A stretch of DNA of 64,000 nt from assembly GCF_010671925.1 (NCBI RefSeq), contig NZ_JAAHIH010000004.1, forward strand, positions 921,501 through 985,500. Direction: 5' to 3'. Below, piece after piece: positions 55,738 through 64,000 of the stretch; position 1 is the stretch's first letter; each line of letters begins with the position of its first letter. The notes under the pieces are model-generated. The model did not search any database, was not told where the DNA came from, and was given only the letters and a program-made list of their open reading frames with translations. The DNA comes from Moorena sp. SIOASIH. GTDB lineage: Bacteria > Cyanobacteriota > Cyanobacteriia > Cyanobacteriales > Coleofasciculaceae. The position numbers were made by a program, and so were the translations under genes.

Positions 55738-56494
55738 AGGAAGCGATCGCATGTTCGTAGCGACCGATGCGATAAAGGGCAAATCCTCGCTGTTTCCAAG
55801 CCAAAGAGTTTTGAGCATCAAGTTGAATCGCCTTGTCACAATCGGTGATTGCTTTTTCATATCGACCGAGTTGATAAAAAGCTGTGCCTCGGTCAATCCA
55901 AATTGAAGCAGCTTTGGCATCCACTTCCAGTACTTGGTTGTAGAATGCGATCGCCTCAGAATAGCGTTTCAAATCATAAAGCAGCACACTGGCAATTTTT
56001 TGGGGAATAATTGTCTGTACCAACTGCTGTTCAAATTCTGATGTGGCTTGAATTGAAAGTGCTTGCTTCCAGGCCGTAATCACCGCATCGTATCGTTTGA
56101 GTTTATGGAAAGCGTTGCCTTTTTCAAACCACGCTAAAAGGTAATTGGGCTTAATTTTAATCGCTTGATCATAGGAAGCGATCGCGGCTTCGTACTGGCC
56201 CAAGCTACTCAAGGTATCCCCTCGCCAATACCAAGCTAAGAAAGAGTCTGGCTGAAGTTTTACAATCTGCTCTAGTATCGTTATCTCTTCACTATACTTA
56301 CCAATTCCTCGTAACTGACTGGCTTGTTGCCACAACTGATTGATCATTCTCCCTTGTGCAGCAACTTTCTCTGTCGAGGGGTTACGGCGGTCAAAATCCA
56401 TCTGAGCAACGACACTTTGAGCATTAGCACTAGCCATACTTGTCGTGATCAAAGTAGCTAGAGATACTACTACTTGAAACGGTAAATTTTTCAT
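55715..56494 (-). CDS. Secreted TPR protein, probably 3'-truncated
   Basis: The 259-residue protein has a signal peptide (MKNLPFQVVVSLATLITTSM, cleavage near ANAQS). At least five TPRs follow (YSEEITILEQIVKLQPDSF; YEAAIASYDQAIKIKPNYLL; YSEAIAFYNQVLEVDAKAAS; YEKAITDCDKAIQLDAQNSL; YEHAIASFKK). The frame ends abruptly after one helix of a repeat with VGGV, inside the tail of the convergent small gene; the tnpB element insertion probably removed the true 3' end. It is a periplasmic or lumenal scaffold by inference. Confidence 0.75.
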   Translation of the reverse strand: MKNLPFQVVVSLATLITTSMASANAQSVVAQMDFDRRNPSTEKVAAQGRMINQLWQQASQLRGIGKYSEEITILEQIVKLQPDSFLAWYWRGDTLSSLGQYEAAIASYDQAIKIKPNYLLAWFEKGNAFHKLKRYDAVITAWKQALSIQATSEFEQQLVQTIIPQKIASVLLYDLKRYSEAIAFYNQVLEVDAKAASIWIDRGTAFYQLGRYEKAITDCDKAIQLDAQNSLAWKQRGFALYRIGRYEHAIASFKKVGGV

Positions 56495-56761
56495 CTTTGG
56501 TGGTTAAGGAGTATTATAGTTGACTTAAAATTAGGGGTTACACTCATAATATTCCCAGCAATCCTGCCAAAGACACAGTTACAGGTATCACCATCGAAAT
56601 GTTTTACCCCAACACCAAGGAAAGCGATCGCTACCAATCCTCCAAACACGCCCTAGACTTCTTCGGGTAGTTTGTGCCTTCGTGGTTCAATAAAAATCCT
56701 CTTACCCTAACTACCATACAATTATCTGTAGCATCTAATACTGTGAAATCATTAATGTAAA

Positions 56762-57901
56762 ATGATTAACCTCTGGACTATCACCGCTATTGACCAACAC
56801 GCTCACAACCTCCTAACTCCTGAAGCTGCTGCTAATTATCCCTATCCTGCCTTCTTCAGTGAAGCCTATGACCCTGATATCATTAATCATCATGCCCGTC
56901 ACACCCTTTTCTACAAACGAAGCCTTCGGGATATTTCCCAACTCTTAGAGTGTGAACCAGAGGAAGAGGCAATTCTTGAACGTCGCCAGACATTGGGATT
57001 AAAAAAACTAACCCAGCAGTGTTTTCAATCATCTCAACTAGAAGCAATTTTCTTAGATGATGGTTTTCTGCCAAATGAGATTCTTCCTAGAGAATGGCAT
57101 GAACAATTTCTGCCAGTAAAGCACATCCTTCGTTTGGAATATCTAGCAGAAAATCTAATCCGTGAGATAGATGACTTTGCTACCTTCCTAGACCGTTTCC
57201 GCTACAACATTGACCCACCACCACCAGAAGTGGTAGGCTTCAAGAGTATTGCTGCTTATCGTACAGGTTTGGATATCCAACTGATACCAGAGGAGGTAGC
57301 TAAGGAACGTTTTGATGCCTTCAAGCAAGAAGTCTTGAGGGGAAAACCCCTGCGGCTGGTAGATAAGCCTTTAATTGATTTCTTGATTACCCAAGCGCTA
57401 GAGATGGCGGCTAAACATGGACTACCTGTGCAGTTTCATACAGGGTTTGGTGACCCAGATTTAGACTTGCCGCTGGCTAATCCAGTTTATATGCGTTCGC
57501 TTTTGGAAAACCAACGCTTCCGTAACGCTCCGATTGTCCTGCTGCATGGGTCTTATCCCTATACCCAAGAAGCCGGTTATCTAGCAGCCGTCTATCCTCA
57601 GGTCTATTTAGATTTCGGGTTAGCGGTGCCTTTTTTAAGTGTAGCTGGGATGCGTAGCGTGGTGCAGCAGTTATTGGAATTTGTCCCAACCAGTAAACTG
57701 ATGTATTCTTCTGATGCTCACAATATCCCGGAATTATATTACTTGGGAGCCAAGTGGGCACGGATAGTATTGGCACAGGTTTTGGAGGGAGCGATTCAGG
57801 ATGGGGATTTGACTGCTAAGGAGGCGGAGTCGGTTGCTATGGGAATTTTGTGTGATAATGCTCGTGTGCTTTATAGGGCTAATGGTTCTTATGGTTCTTG
57901 A
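56762..57901 (+). CDS. Amidohydrolase (FluG/NodGS N-terminal type)
   Basis: The 379-residue metal-dependent hydrolase has a TIM-barrel with AIDQHAHNL (HxH), PVQFHTGFGD (His), VLLHGSYPYT (His) and MYSSDAHNIPE (Asp), a complete set of binuclear or mononuclear ligands. It matches the amidohydrolase_2 domain of FluG and plant NodGS, where it is fused to a glutamine-synthetase domain. The GS-like half is encoded at 41463-42797 on the same strand, 14 kb upstream. The two may act together on a gamma-glutamyl or aromatic amine substrate; this is an inference. Confidence 0.85.
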   Translation: MINLWTITAIDQHAHNLLTPEAAANYPYPAFFSEAYDPDIINHHARHTLFYKRSLRDISQLLECEPEEEAILERRQTLGLKKLTQQCFQSSQLEAIFLDDGFLPNEILPREWHEQFLPVKHILRLEYLAENLIREIDDFATFLDRFRYNIDPPPPEVVGFKSIAAYRTGLDIQLIPEEVAKERFDAFKQEVLRGKPLRLVDKPLIDFLITQALEMAAKHGLPVQFHTGFGDPDLDLPLANPVYMRSLLENQRFRNAPIVLLHGSYPYTQEAGYLAAVYPQVYLDFGLAVPFLSVAGMRSVVQQLLEFVPTSKLMYSSDAHNIPELYYLGAKWARIVLAQVLEGAIQDGDLTAKEAESVAMGILCDNARVLYRANGSYGS

Positions 57902-57975
57902 TGAAACTGCAAAAGCCCATAGACACCCTAGCGCTTCGGTGCAGGGTAGGACAGGAAGAGGAAAAGGATTATTGG

Positions 57976-58266
57976 GTAAGCATTCAGCTATCAGTCGTCA
58001 GCCGTCAGCTTAAAACAAGCTATTTGGCTGACGATCTCAACGGACTCAAAGCCAAAGACTATGAATTCCTGGCTCGGGCACCTCAAGTAGCGTGGCCGAA
58101 AGGCCAGGGAACTGAGATTAAACCAATGGTTACCTCTTTCATTCAAAAGCACCGATTGCGCTACTTGAGGTGCTGCGCGAACAGTAGCGTGGCACAGGCT
58201 TCGACCCTGTAAGGTAGCGCTAATCGCTGACCGCTGAAAGCTGAAAGCTGACGGCTGAATGCTTAC
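57976..58266. mobile_element. 291-bp GTAAGC-ended element with 8-bp target duplication
   Basis: Perfect 13-bp ends GTAAGCATTCAGC (57976-57988) and GCTGAATGCTTAC (58254-58266). The flanking octamers ATTATTGG and ATTATTTG match 7/8. Inside are STRR-like heptamers and a nested inverted repeat GCACCTCAAGTAGCG (58078-58092) / CGCTACTTGAGGTGC (58156-58170) with a TGGCC-GAAA-GGCCA palindrome. An apparent frame at 57898-58212 lies mostly in this element. Confidence 0.85.
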
Positions 58267-58343
58267 ATTATTTGAGTTTCTGTTTTCCGGATACAGTGGC
58301 AGGAATGTTGGAGTTAAAAGAAGTAGATGAAATTTAATTACCA

Positions 58344-58377
58344 CCCTGAGCCGTTCCTTCGGGCTTAGGGTTTTTTT
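58344..58377 (+). terminator. Rho-independent terminator
   Basis: The stem CCCTGAGCC/GGCTTAGGG (9 bp with one G-U) has a 9-nt loop and is followed by TTTTTTT. It is about 440 bp past the amidohydrolase stop because the MITE lies between, so it may be that gene's original terminator. Confidence 0.82.
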
Positions 58378-58696
58378 GCTGGACTTTCTGCCAAAATCCA
58401 ACGATTACCCAAATCTTAAAATAGCTCAGCTAAAGTTATTAGCAACTTATTTTGATTCCTGCGCTTAAAGTCTTAGGGGTTTTGTTATTGTTAGGTGGTA
58501 ATATTAGAAATGAACAATAAATAGTTAGCGATAGACTAACTAAACATTAATTACTAGTCAGTAGCTAACATAAGGCTAAAAATAAACCTGTTTTTATTTT
58601 CCCTCTCCTCCTATCCGTTACATCCGTTACCCATAAGTGGCAGTATCTATCCTAGATTGGTACTTTTAGCTTACCTTAACCCAACACAATTTTAAG
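58378..58696. other. Intergenic region upstream of anmK
   Basis: About 320 bp with AT-rich sequence. No gene or repeat was recognised. It presumably carries the anmK promoter. Confidence 0.4.
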
Positions 58697-60274
58697 ATGA
58701 CCCGTGTAATTGGCTTAATGAGCGGTACATCTGTAGATGGCATCGATGCTGCACTAGTAGAGATTTCTGGCTCAGACTTAGATTTAAAGATTGAGCTACT
58801 GGCTGGTGCTACCTATGGCTACCCCACTGAACTCAGGGAGAAAATTCTAGCCGTCTGTGCTGGAACTCCCCTATCCATGGCAGAATTGGCAGCATTGGAT
58901 GATGCGATCGCATTTCAATTTGCCCAAGCAGCATTGGCAATTGGGAGTGGTCATCCCCCCGCTGACTTAATTGGCTCCCATGGTCAAACAGTATACCATC
59001 GACCATTAGGGGTGAAAGGTGTTCGCGTAGCGTGGCCGCAAGGCCAAGGTTCATCCGAGTTGAAAGTTGGCCGGTTGAATGTTGTTCGCGAAGCGTGGCC
59101 GAAAGGCCAAGGTTTTCCAGACAAGCTGCAACCTGCTAATCTAGCTTACTCGAACGCCAAAGGCGAACAACCTGATAACCTTCAACCTGCAACGGAAACT
59201 AACCTTCAACCTGATAACCTTCAACCTGCTAACCTTCAACCTGCTAACCTTCAACCTGATAACCTTCAACCTGATAACCTTCAACCTGCTAACCTTCAAC
59301 CTGCTAACCTTCAACCTGCTAACCTTGAACCTGCAACGGAAACTAACCTTCAACCTGATAACCTTCAACCTGCTAACCTTCAACCTACTAACCTTCAACC
59401 TGCTAACCTTCAACCTGCTAACCTTCAACCTGTAACGACTCTGGGATATAGCCTTCAACTGGGACGGGGAGAGGTGATTGCTGAGATTACCGGTATCAAG
59501 ACCATCAGCAATTTCCGTGTGGCTGACATTGCTGCTGGGGGAGAAGGTGCGCCTCTGGTTCCTAAGATAGATGCCTGTTTGCTCCGGTCATCTACCCATA
59601 ACCGATGTATCCAAAATATTGGTGGTATTAGTAATGTTACTTACTTGCCAGTTAGTGAAGGGAACTGGTTGGATCAGGTATATGGCTGGGATACTGGTCC
59701 GGGGAATGCCCTGTTAGATTTGGCTGTCGAGTATTTTACCAACGGTAGAAAAACCTATGATTACAATGGAGAGTGGGCAGCGAGTGGCACTCCCTGTGAG
59801 GCTCTGGTCGAACAGTGGCTTGCTCAAGAGTTCTTCAAGATACCGCCACCAAAATCTACCGGACGAGAGTTGTTTAGTCTAGATTATCTCAAGCAGTGTT
59901 TGGTAGAAAGTGAAGCCTATAACCTTGCTCCTGCTGATTTCCTGGCAACACTCACAGAACTCACTGTTGCCTCTATTGTTGAGAGCTATCGCAACTTCTT
60001 GCCTCAAATGCCAGATCAAGTACTCTTGTGTGGTGGAGGGGCAAGCAATTTATACTTGAAGCAACGGCTGCAAATTAGACTAGATTCGGTGCCAGTATTA
60101 ACCACTGACCAGGTTGGGTTAAGTCGGGATTTTAAAGAAGCGATCGCATTTGCTGTTTTGGCTCATTGGCGTAACCTGGGTATTCCGGGAAATCTGCCTC
60201 AAGTAACCGGTGCTTCAGAGGCTGTATGTCTAGGAAACCTCTATTCTCCGAGATCGCAACACCCATCATCCTAA
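58697..60274 (+). CDS. anmK: Anhydro-N-acetylmuramic acid kinase with two types of repeat insertion
   Basis: AnmK phosphorylates and opens 1,6-anhydro-MurNAc during peptidoglycan recycling. Core motifs are [20 protein letters not shown] (ATP site), [13 protein letters not shown] (91-103), [30 protein letters not shown] and [13 protein letters not shown]. The protein has 525 residues against about 380 normally. The surplus lies at about 106-248 between HRP and [10 protein letters not shown]. It includes two 25-bp palindromes (59022-59046, peptide RVAWPQGQG; 59084-59108, peptide REAWPKGQG), then an [10 protein letters not shown] array. The frame is kept across all inserts. Kinase motifs on both sides are intact, so activity is plausible. 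Confidence 0.93.
   Translation: MTRVIGLMSGTSVDGIDAALVEISGSDLDLKIELLAGATYGYPTELREKILAVCAGTPLSMAELAALDDAIAFQFAQAALAIGSGHPPADLIGSHGQTVYHRPLGVKGVRVAWPQGQGSSELKVGRLNVVREAWPKGQGFPDKLQPANLAYSNAKGEQPDNLQPATETNLQPDNLQPANLQPANLQPDNLQPDNLQPANLQPANLQPANLEPATETNLQPDNLQPANLQPTNLQPANLQPANLQPVTTLGYSLQLGRGEVIAEITGIKTISNFRVADIAAGGEGAPLVPKIDACLLRSSTHNRCIQNIGGISNVTYLPVSEGNWLDQVYGWDTGPGNALLDLAVEYFTNGRKTYDYNGEWAASGTPCEALVEQWLAQEFFKIPPPKSTGRELFSLDYLKQCLVESEAYNLAPADFLATLTELTVASIVESYRNFLPQMPDQVLLCGGGASNLYLKQRLQIRLDSVPVLTTDQVGLSRDFKEAIAFAVLAHWRNLGIPGNLPQVTGASEAVCLGNLYSPRSQHPSS
59126..59434 (+). repeat. 15-bp coding repeat inside anmK ([10 protein letters not shown])
   Basis: About twenty units of AACCTTCAACCTGCT or ..GAT, with one internal duplication marked by two copies of ACGGAAACTAACCTTCAACC. 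The unit and frame are as in thiL and the rqcH homologue. Confidence 0.93.
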
Positions 60275-60290
60275 AACTGGGTATTTTAGC

Positions 60291-60505
60291 GATGCAGTGG
60301 CCTCACGGGGAGGCAGCGCGGTCTTGGGGAGGCAGTGCGGTCTTGGGGAGGCAGCGCGGTCTTGGGGAGGCAGTGCGGTCTTGGGGGTTCCCCCCATGAG
60401 CAACTGCCGTGGTTTCCCCCATGAGCGACTGCCGTTCCCCCAGCAACTGCCGTGGTTTCCACCATGAGCGACTGCCGTGGTTTCCCCCACTCGCGCTTTG
60501 CATCA
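60291..60505. repeat. Expanded GATGCAG-type palindromic repeat
   Basis: The repeat is inverted relative to the 11664 copy. It begins GATGCAGTGG, has four copies of the module GGGGAGGCAG(C/T)GCGGTCTT, then GGGGGTTCCCCCCATGAGC and multiple CGTGGTTTCCCCCATGAGCG modules, and ends TTTGCATC. Frames across it are artefacts. It separates anmK from the next gene. Confidence 0.85.
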
Positions 60506-60757
60506 AGACAGGGATCGTAAGGGTTGTCAAATGCAGTTAATAAGCTGCTGTTGCCATATCAGCTTAGAATCCCCCGTGGGTGAGTCTGGGGGAGAGTTCA
60601 ACTAGTTTGTCTGTTGCTCCCTAGGAGTTGTGCTACTCGTGGAAGTTTGCCAATGGGATAACCTGAGGGGGTAAACCCCACAACCTTAGGTATAGCAGCT
60701 AGAATGAGTGGGGAACGATGAGAGGGTAATATTCAGTAACAGATAAAGAGTAACACC

Positions 60758-61204
60758 GTGGCTCACACCTTTTTATTGGAGGCAGGACGCTGGAGACTTC
60801 GGGGCAATTGGCTGGAACGCAATGGAAAATTAATTGTAGTCAGAGGTGGGACGATGGTTACCTGGAGTCGGGAAAACTGGTTTACCATGGTCACAAAACT
60901 GGTTTTTCCCAATAGTGAACGGGAGGATATCTCTTGCCAGTATCTAGGGCGTCTCGATACTGGGGAGCAGAAGTATACCTTTGTCTTACAGCACAGCCTC
61001 CTAGGTCGTGTCGAGGGAGAAGGCTGGGTGGCTCCAGAATCCATTGTGCAACGGTATTGGGTATTAGGGGATCGCCAACGACGCAGTGGTTTTGAAACCC
61101 GGTATCAACGTAATGAAAATATATACTATCTCTCCAGTAGCATTATGGCAGGTCATTATCTCAGTAGCACAATGGAAGCAACTTTGGAACGTCAGCAAAA
61201 ATAG
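60758..61204 (+). CDS. Conserved cyanobacterial hypothetical protein (148 aa)
   Basis: The protein begins at GTG 60758 (MAHTFLLEAGRWRLRGNWLE). It has a beta-strand-rich, lipocalin-like pattern with many Trp/Arg residues: GKLIVVRGGTMVTWSRENWF, QYLGRLDTGEQKYTFVLQHS, GEGWVAPESIVQRYWVL, NIYYLSSSIMAGHYLSSTME. No signal peptide or membrane segment. It precedes a Ser/Thr kinase gene on the same strand by 219 bp. Family recognised only as widespread in cyanobacteria; function unknown. Confidence 0.78.
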   Translation: MAHTFLLEAGRWRLRGNWLERNGKLIVVRGGTMVTWSRENWFTMVTKLVFPNSEREDISCQYLGRLDTGEQKYTFVLQHSLLGRVEGEGWVAPESIVQRYWVLGDRQRRSGFETRYQRNENIYYLSSSIMAGHYLSSTMEATLERQQK

Positions 61205-61423
61205 AAGTATTCTGGAATAAAGGGAGTTTTAAAAGCAGTACACCTGTGACCTTGCTATTTAGTTCATCTTCCTTAGTCCTTAGTCAGTTTTCTCCTTAGT
61301 CTTTAGTCCTTAGTCCTTTGTGATCCACATTAAGTCTCCTGGTATTTGCAAAAGACCAATGACCGATGACTAGTGACTAATGATTCATGAACACGTTACT
61401 TTCCAGATCTCACCAAAGAACTT

Positions 61424-62956
61424 ATGATCACAGACCCTAACAAAGGTCGTCTACTCGCCAATCGCTATCAACTGGTCAAGTTGATCGGCAAAGGTGCTAT
61501 GGGTCAAGTGTATCAAGCCAAAGATATGCTATTGGGAGGTGTAACGGTTGCTGTCAAGTTTCTCTCCCATACATTATTGAACCAAAAAATGCGCGATCGC
61601 TTTGAGCGGGAAGCAACGATTTGCGCTTTGCTTGGTGAGAAAAGCAATCACATCGTGCGAGTTAGGGACTATGGCATAGATGAAAACGATATTTCCTTCT
61701 ACGTCATGGAATACTTGGCAGGGGGAAATTTAAGCGAAATAATTCACACTAAAACCCTATCCTTACCCCGATTTTTGCATATTACCCGCCAAATTTGTCT
61801 GGGATTACAATGTGCTCACCAAGGCATTGTATTTAAAGGCACACTCACTCCAATTGTGCATCGCGATATTAAACCCAGTAACATTCTCGTTGTCGAAGAT
61901 TCCTCCTTCGGTGAACTGATCAAAATCCTTGACTTTGGCATTGCTAAGCTTCTTCAGTTTGATGGTTCTCAAACCCATTCTTTTATGGGTACCCTAGCCT
62001 ATTGTTCACCGGAACAAATGGAGGGAAAGGAACTGGATAAACGCTCTGATATCTATAGTCTCGGGGTGATGATGTTTGAGATGTTAACTGGTCACATGCC
62101 CATTCTTCCAGAAGATCATTCCTTTGGTAGTTGGTACAAAGCTCATCACTTCAGCCCACCTAAATCCTTTGCATCGATTAACCCCAAGCTAAAGCTGCCG
62201 AAGTCCCTAGAGAACCTAATCATGACCTGTATAGCGAAAGAGGTATGTGATCGTCCTCAAAATGTCGGGATTATCCTACGAGCATTGGATTCATTAAACG
62301 AAGGTCATGATCGCGGTCGCTATCTGGGTCATCGGATTCAAACAATACTATCCGAGAAGCCTCTGAGTAAGCCAACACAAATACTTCCCGTATCAGGGAA
62401 TGATATTTGTCGGCAAACCTCCTGGCCCGATGACAAGCCTAAAGCATCTATTGTCTTTCCTAAGATAATTCGTACCACTAGCACAACCTTTCCTACCCTC
62501 TGGGTGATGCTTACTAAAGAAGAGATTGATAACCGTCAGGTTAGTACACGCTACAACCAATTCTTGTATGTGATGGTACCTCATCCAATGGTGCTATGGA
62601 TTACCGCAGTGCATAATCGCTACCACGGTGCTTGTTGGCTTCCTTGCTACTTAGACCTCAAAACAAATCAGGGTCAGAACATAATCAGACTTTTGGGAGA
62701 TACTGGATATTACCGTATTTTGTTTTTTGCCAAATCACAACCAGAATACTGTGCTAATGTAATGACCTCAACCATTGCTCCTGCCCAACGCCAGCTATTC
62801 ATTGATTGGGGGAATTCGTCTAAGACAATAAACTCAACTCATCAAGCAATGTTGAGCAAACGCATACTTAAGCAAGAGTTTGAAAAGCTGAAGCCAAAGA
62901 TTTTGATGAAGTTAGAAGCTGCTCATACAGATTACCCTACTGATATTTCAGGTTAA
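61424..62956 (+). CDS. Serine/threonine protein kinase
   Basis: The 510-residue protein has a Hanks-type kinase domain (about 15-285): GKGAMGQVYQAKD, VAVKFLS (Lys), the alpha-C Glu in FEREATICALL, HRDIKPSNILV, LDFGIAKL, CSPEQMEGKELDKRSDIYSL. A linker follows, then a C-terminal globular domain (about 345-500; PKIIRTTSTTFPTLWVMLTK, WITAVHNRYHGACWLPCYLD, GYYRILFFAKSQPEYCANV) seen in cyanobacterial kinases. There is no transmembrane helix. Substrate unknown. Confidence 0.92.
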   Translation: MITDPNKGRLLANRYQLVKLIGKGAMGQVYQAKDMLLGGVTVAVKFLSHTLLNQKMRDRFEREATICALLGEKSNHIVRVRDYGIDENDISFYVMEYLAGGNLSEIIHTKTLSLPRFLHITRQICLGLQCAHQGIVFKGTLTPIVHRDIKPSNILVVEDSSFGELIKILDFGIAKLLQFDGSQTHSFMGTLAYCSPEQMEGKELDKRSDIYSLGVMMFEMLTGHMPILPEDHSFGSWYKAHHFSPPKSFASINPKLKLPKSLENLIMTCIAKEVCDRPQNVGIILRALDSLNEGHDRGRYLGHRIQTILSEKPLSKPTQILPVSGNDICRQTSWPDDKPKASIVFPKIIRTTSTTFPTLWVMLTKEEIDNRQVSTRYNQFLYVMVPHPMVLWITAVHNRYHGACWLPCYLDLKTNQGQNIIRLLGDTGYYRILFFAKSQPEYCANVMTSTIAPAQRQLFIDWGNSSKTINSTHQAMLSKRILKQEFEKLKPKILMKLEAAHTDYPTDISG

Positions 62957-63085
62957 AACAAGTTACATGCAACAAGTTACTGGTAACTTGTTACTTGATA
63001 AGAGATTTATTTTTTTTATTGGTTCTTCAGTACCTTTTATGCTAAAGTTCCAGTTAAAAAAACTCATAAAGCTTACTGTACAAGC

Positions 63086-63305
63086 GATGCAGCGCGGTCT
63101 TGGGAAGGCAGCGCGGTCTTGGGGAGGCAGCGCGGTCTTGGGGAGGCAGTGCGGTCTTGGGGGTTCCCCCCATGAGCAACTGCCGTGGTTTCCCCCATGA
63201 GCGACTGCCGTTCCACGGGGCAAACAGCGGTGCGGACGCAGGTTCCGCACACAGACCCATGCGCCATGAGCGACTGCCGTGGTTTCCCCTATGAGCGACT
63301 GCATC
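63086..63305. repeat. Expanded GATGCAG-type palindromic repeat
   Basis: Same family and modules as at 60291: GATGCAGCGCGGTCTTGGG at one end, ACTGCATCAAGAC at the other. It contains a unique insert, GGGGCAAACAGCGGTGCGGA, with CGGTGCGGACGCAGGTTCCG hairpin sequence. STRR-like CCCTATT heptamers lie just beyond (63368-63396). Confidence 0.85.
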
Positions 63306-63474
63306 AAGACAGGAAAATTATGCTATTCAACTAACAAAAGTTACTGAATACAGCCTCTTACCACTGTTCCCTATTCCCTATTCCCTGTTCCCTATTACAG
63401 ACTGTTTATTTAGCATAACAATTACGGAAGAGCATTCTTATTTTCGATTTTGCCTATTAAACCCTTAGCCAAAA

Positions 63475-64000
63475 CTAATATAGGGATAGCATCAACTCCC
63501 GCTGATACTTTTTCGTCAGGGGATGGTCATTACCGAGCACATCAAACACCGCAATCATGGATTTTCTTGCACCATCATCTCTATAGTTACGATGTTTACT
63601 GACAATTTCTAAAAATATGTTGAGTGCTGCTTCATAGTCTCCCTCTACAACTAACCGAGATGCCTGAGCAAATAACTGATCTAATTCACTTTCTCCAATA
63701 GGATTCGCCTGTTGCTTAAACTGAATCAAGGCTCTGATTGCCTGAGCTCTGGGGAAGTATTCTCGATCATTGTATCCAATGGTTTCTAACAGTGTGGTTG
63801 CCTCTTCTTCCTGATTAATATTAACCAAAAAATTGGCTGCTTCAATGACTAAACTTTGATTTTCTGGATACTTGGCAATTAGCTGCTCAAACAGCTGTTT
63901 GGCTCGGGATATATCCTCAGTTGCCATGGCAACCCGAGCTTCTTCTAGTCCAATGTCTAGCTCAGACTTCAGATTTAACCTAGCCAACATTTCCCGCAAC
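63475..64000 (-). CDS. CnoX/YbbN-like co-chaperone, C-terminal part (5'-partial)
   Basis: The visible 174 residues are a TPR tail: LDIGLEEARVAMATEDISRA, AKQLFEQLIAKYPENQSLVI, LDQLFAQASRLVVEGDYEAA, then ARKSMIAVFDVLGNDHPLTK and YQRELMLSLY. This end is characteristic of YbbN/CnoX proteins, which have an N-terminal thioredoxin fold, outside the window here. CnoX protects substrates from overoxidation and hands them to GroEL or DnaK. The frame is open at the window edge, so the start lies beyond 64000. Confidence 0.82.
   Translation of the reverse strand, partial: LREMLARLNLKSELDIGLEEARVAMATEDISRAKQLFEQLIAKYPENQSLVIEAANFLVNINQEEEATTLLETIGYNDREYFPRAQAIRALIQFKQQANPIGESELDQLFAQASRLVVEGDYEAALNIFLEIVSKHRNYRDDGARKSMIAVFDVLGNDHPLTKKYQRELMLSLY

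Noticed and set aside
57898-58401. Frames on both strands after the amidohydrolase gene
   Set aside because: They lie in the 291-bp GTAAGC-ended element and its flanks, and no protein family is seen.
60266-60530. Gly/Pro-rich frames (GGNHGSC, LPKTALPPQDRAASP)
   Set aside because: They are translations of the GATGCAG palindrome array; the same peptides recur at 62963-63307.

Overview
The window is chromosomal DNA from a filamentous cyanobacterium, most like the large-genome marine Moorena/Moorea-type Oscillatoriales. The evidence is frequent HIP1 octamers (GCGATCGC), a split DnaE intein half, lrtA, DUF2499/DUF3593 and a TLP40-type cyclophilin, together with very many heptanucleotide tandem repeats (STRRs) and dispersed palindromes. 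No rRNA, tRNA or CRISPR array was recognised.

Layout. 1-5 kb: the 3' part of a TPR-CHAT protease gene with a nearly perfect 120-bp repeat array, a tandem palindrome array, and one intact and one broken Rpn-type nuclease gene. 5-23 kb: mostly housekeeping genes (thiL, lumenal cyclophilin, efp-accB, GerMN and DUF2993 proteins, lrtA/hpf, lipB, an rqcH/NFACT homologue, dnaE-C with its intein fragment, a Ser/Thr kinase, DUF3593 and DUF2499). 23-28 kb: a reelin-like surface protein, an ATP-grasp ligase and a decayed IS607-type element. 28-37 kb: a peptide-type ABC binding lipoprotein, a cyclooxygenase-like haem peroxidase followed by a catalase-like haem protein (a probable oxylipin pair), then a ferritin-like protein and a YCF48-like beta-propeller on the other strand. 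37-41 kb: nested repeats, ridA and a broken tnpB. 41-58 kb: a glutamine-synthetase-like gene and an amidohydrolase gene, which are the two halves of eukaryotic FluG/NodGS. Between them lie an AT-rich five-gene chaperone-like operon, an intact TnpB element and a truncated TPR gene. 58-64 kb: anmK, a second Ser/Thr kinase, palindrome arrays and the end of a CnoX/YbbN-like gene.

The strongest candidate for an undescribed system is the minus-strand block 42.9-52.6 kb. It encodes a membrane-anchored protein with a degenerate J-like domain (HPD replaced), a small GrpE-like protein, an Hsp70 with an enlarged C-terminus, a 992-residue acidic, largely disordered protein with a glycine-rich hydrophobic segment, and a multispanning membrane protein with a peptidoglycan-binding domain. 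It reads as a dedicated Hsp70 machine working at the envelope; its function is inferred only.

The second theme is repeat biology. One MITE-like family has 13-bp ends GTAAGCATTCAGC and leaves 8-bp target duplications; five copies can be delimited here, and they carry STRR heptamers and other palindromes as cargo. A 24/25-bp palindrome has inserted inside coding sequences at least seven times (tnpB, anmK, an RHH-like gene), in frame in most cases and frame-breaking in one. A 15-bp repeat encoding Leu-Gln-Pro-x-Asn/Thr has expanded inside three unrelated housekeeping enzymes (ThiL, the RqcH homologue, AnmK), always in the same reading frame relative to the host gene and at loop positions.
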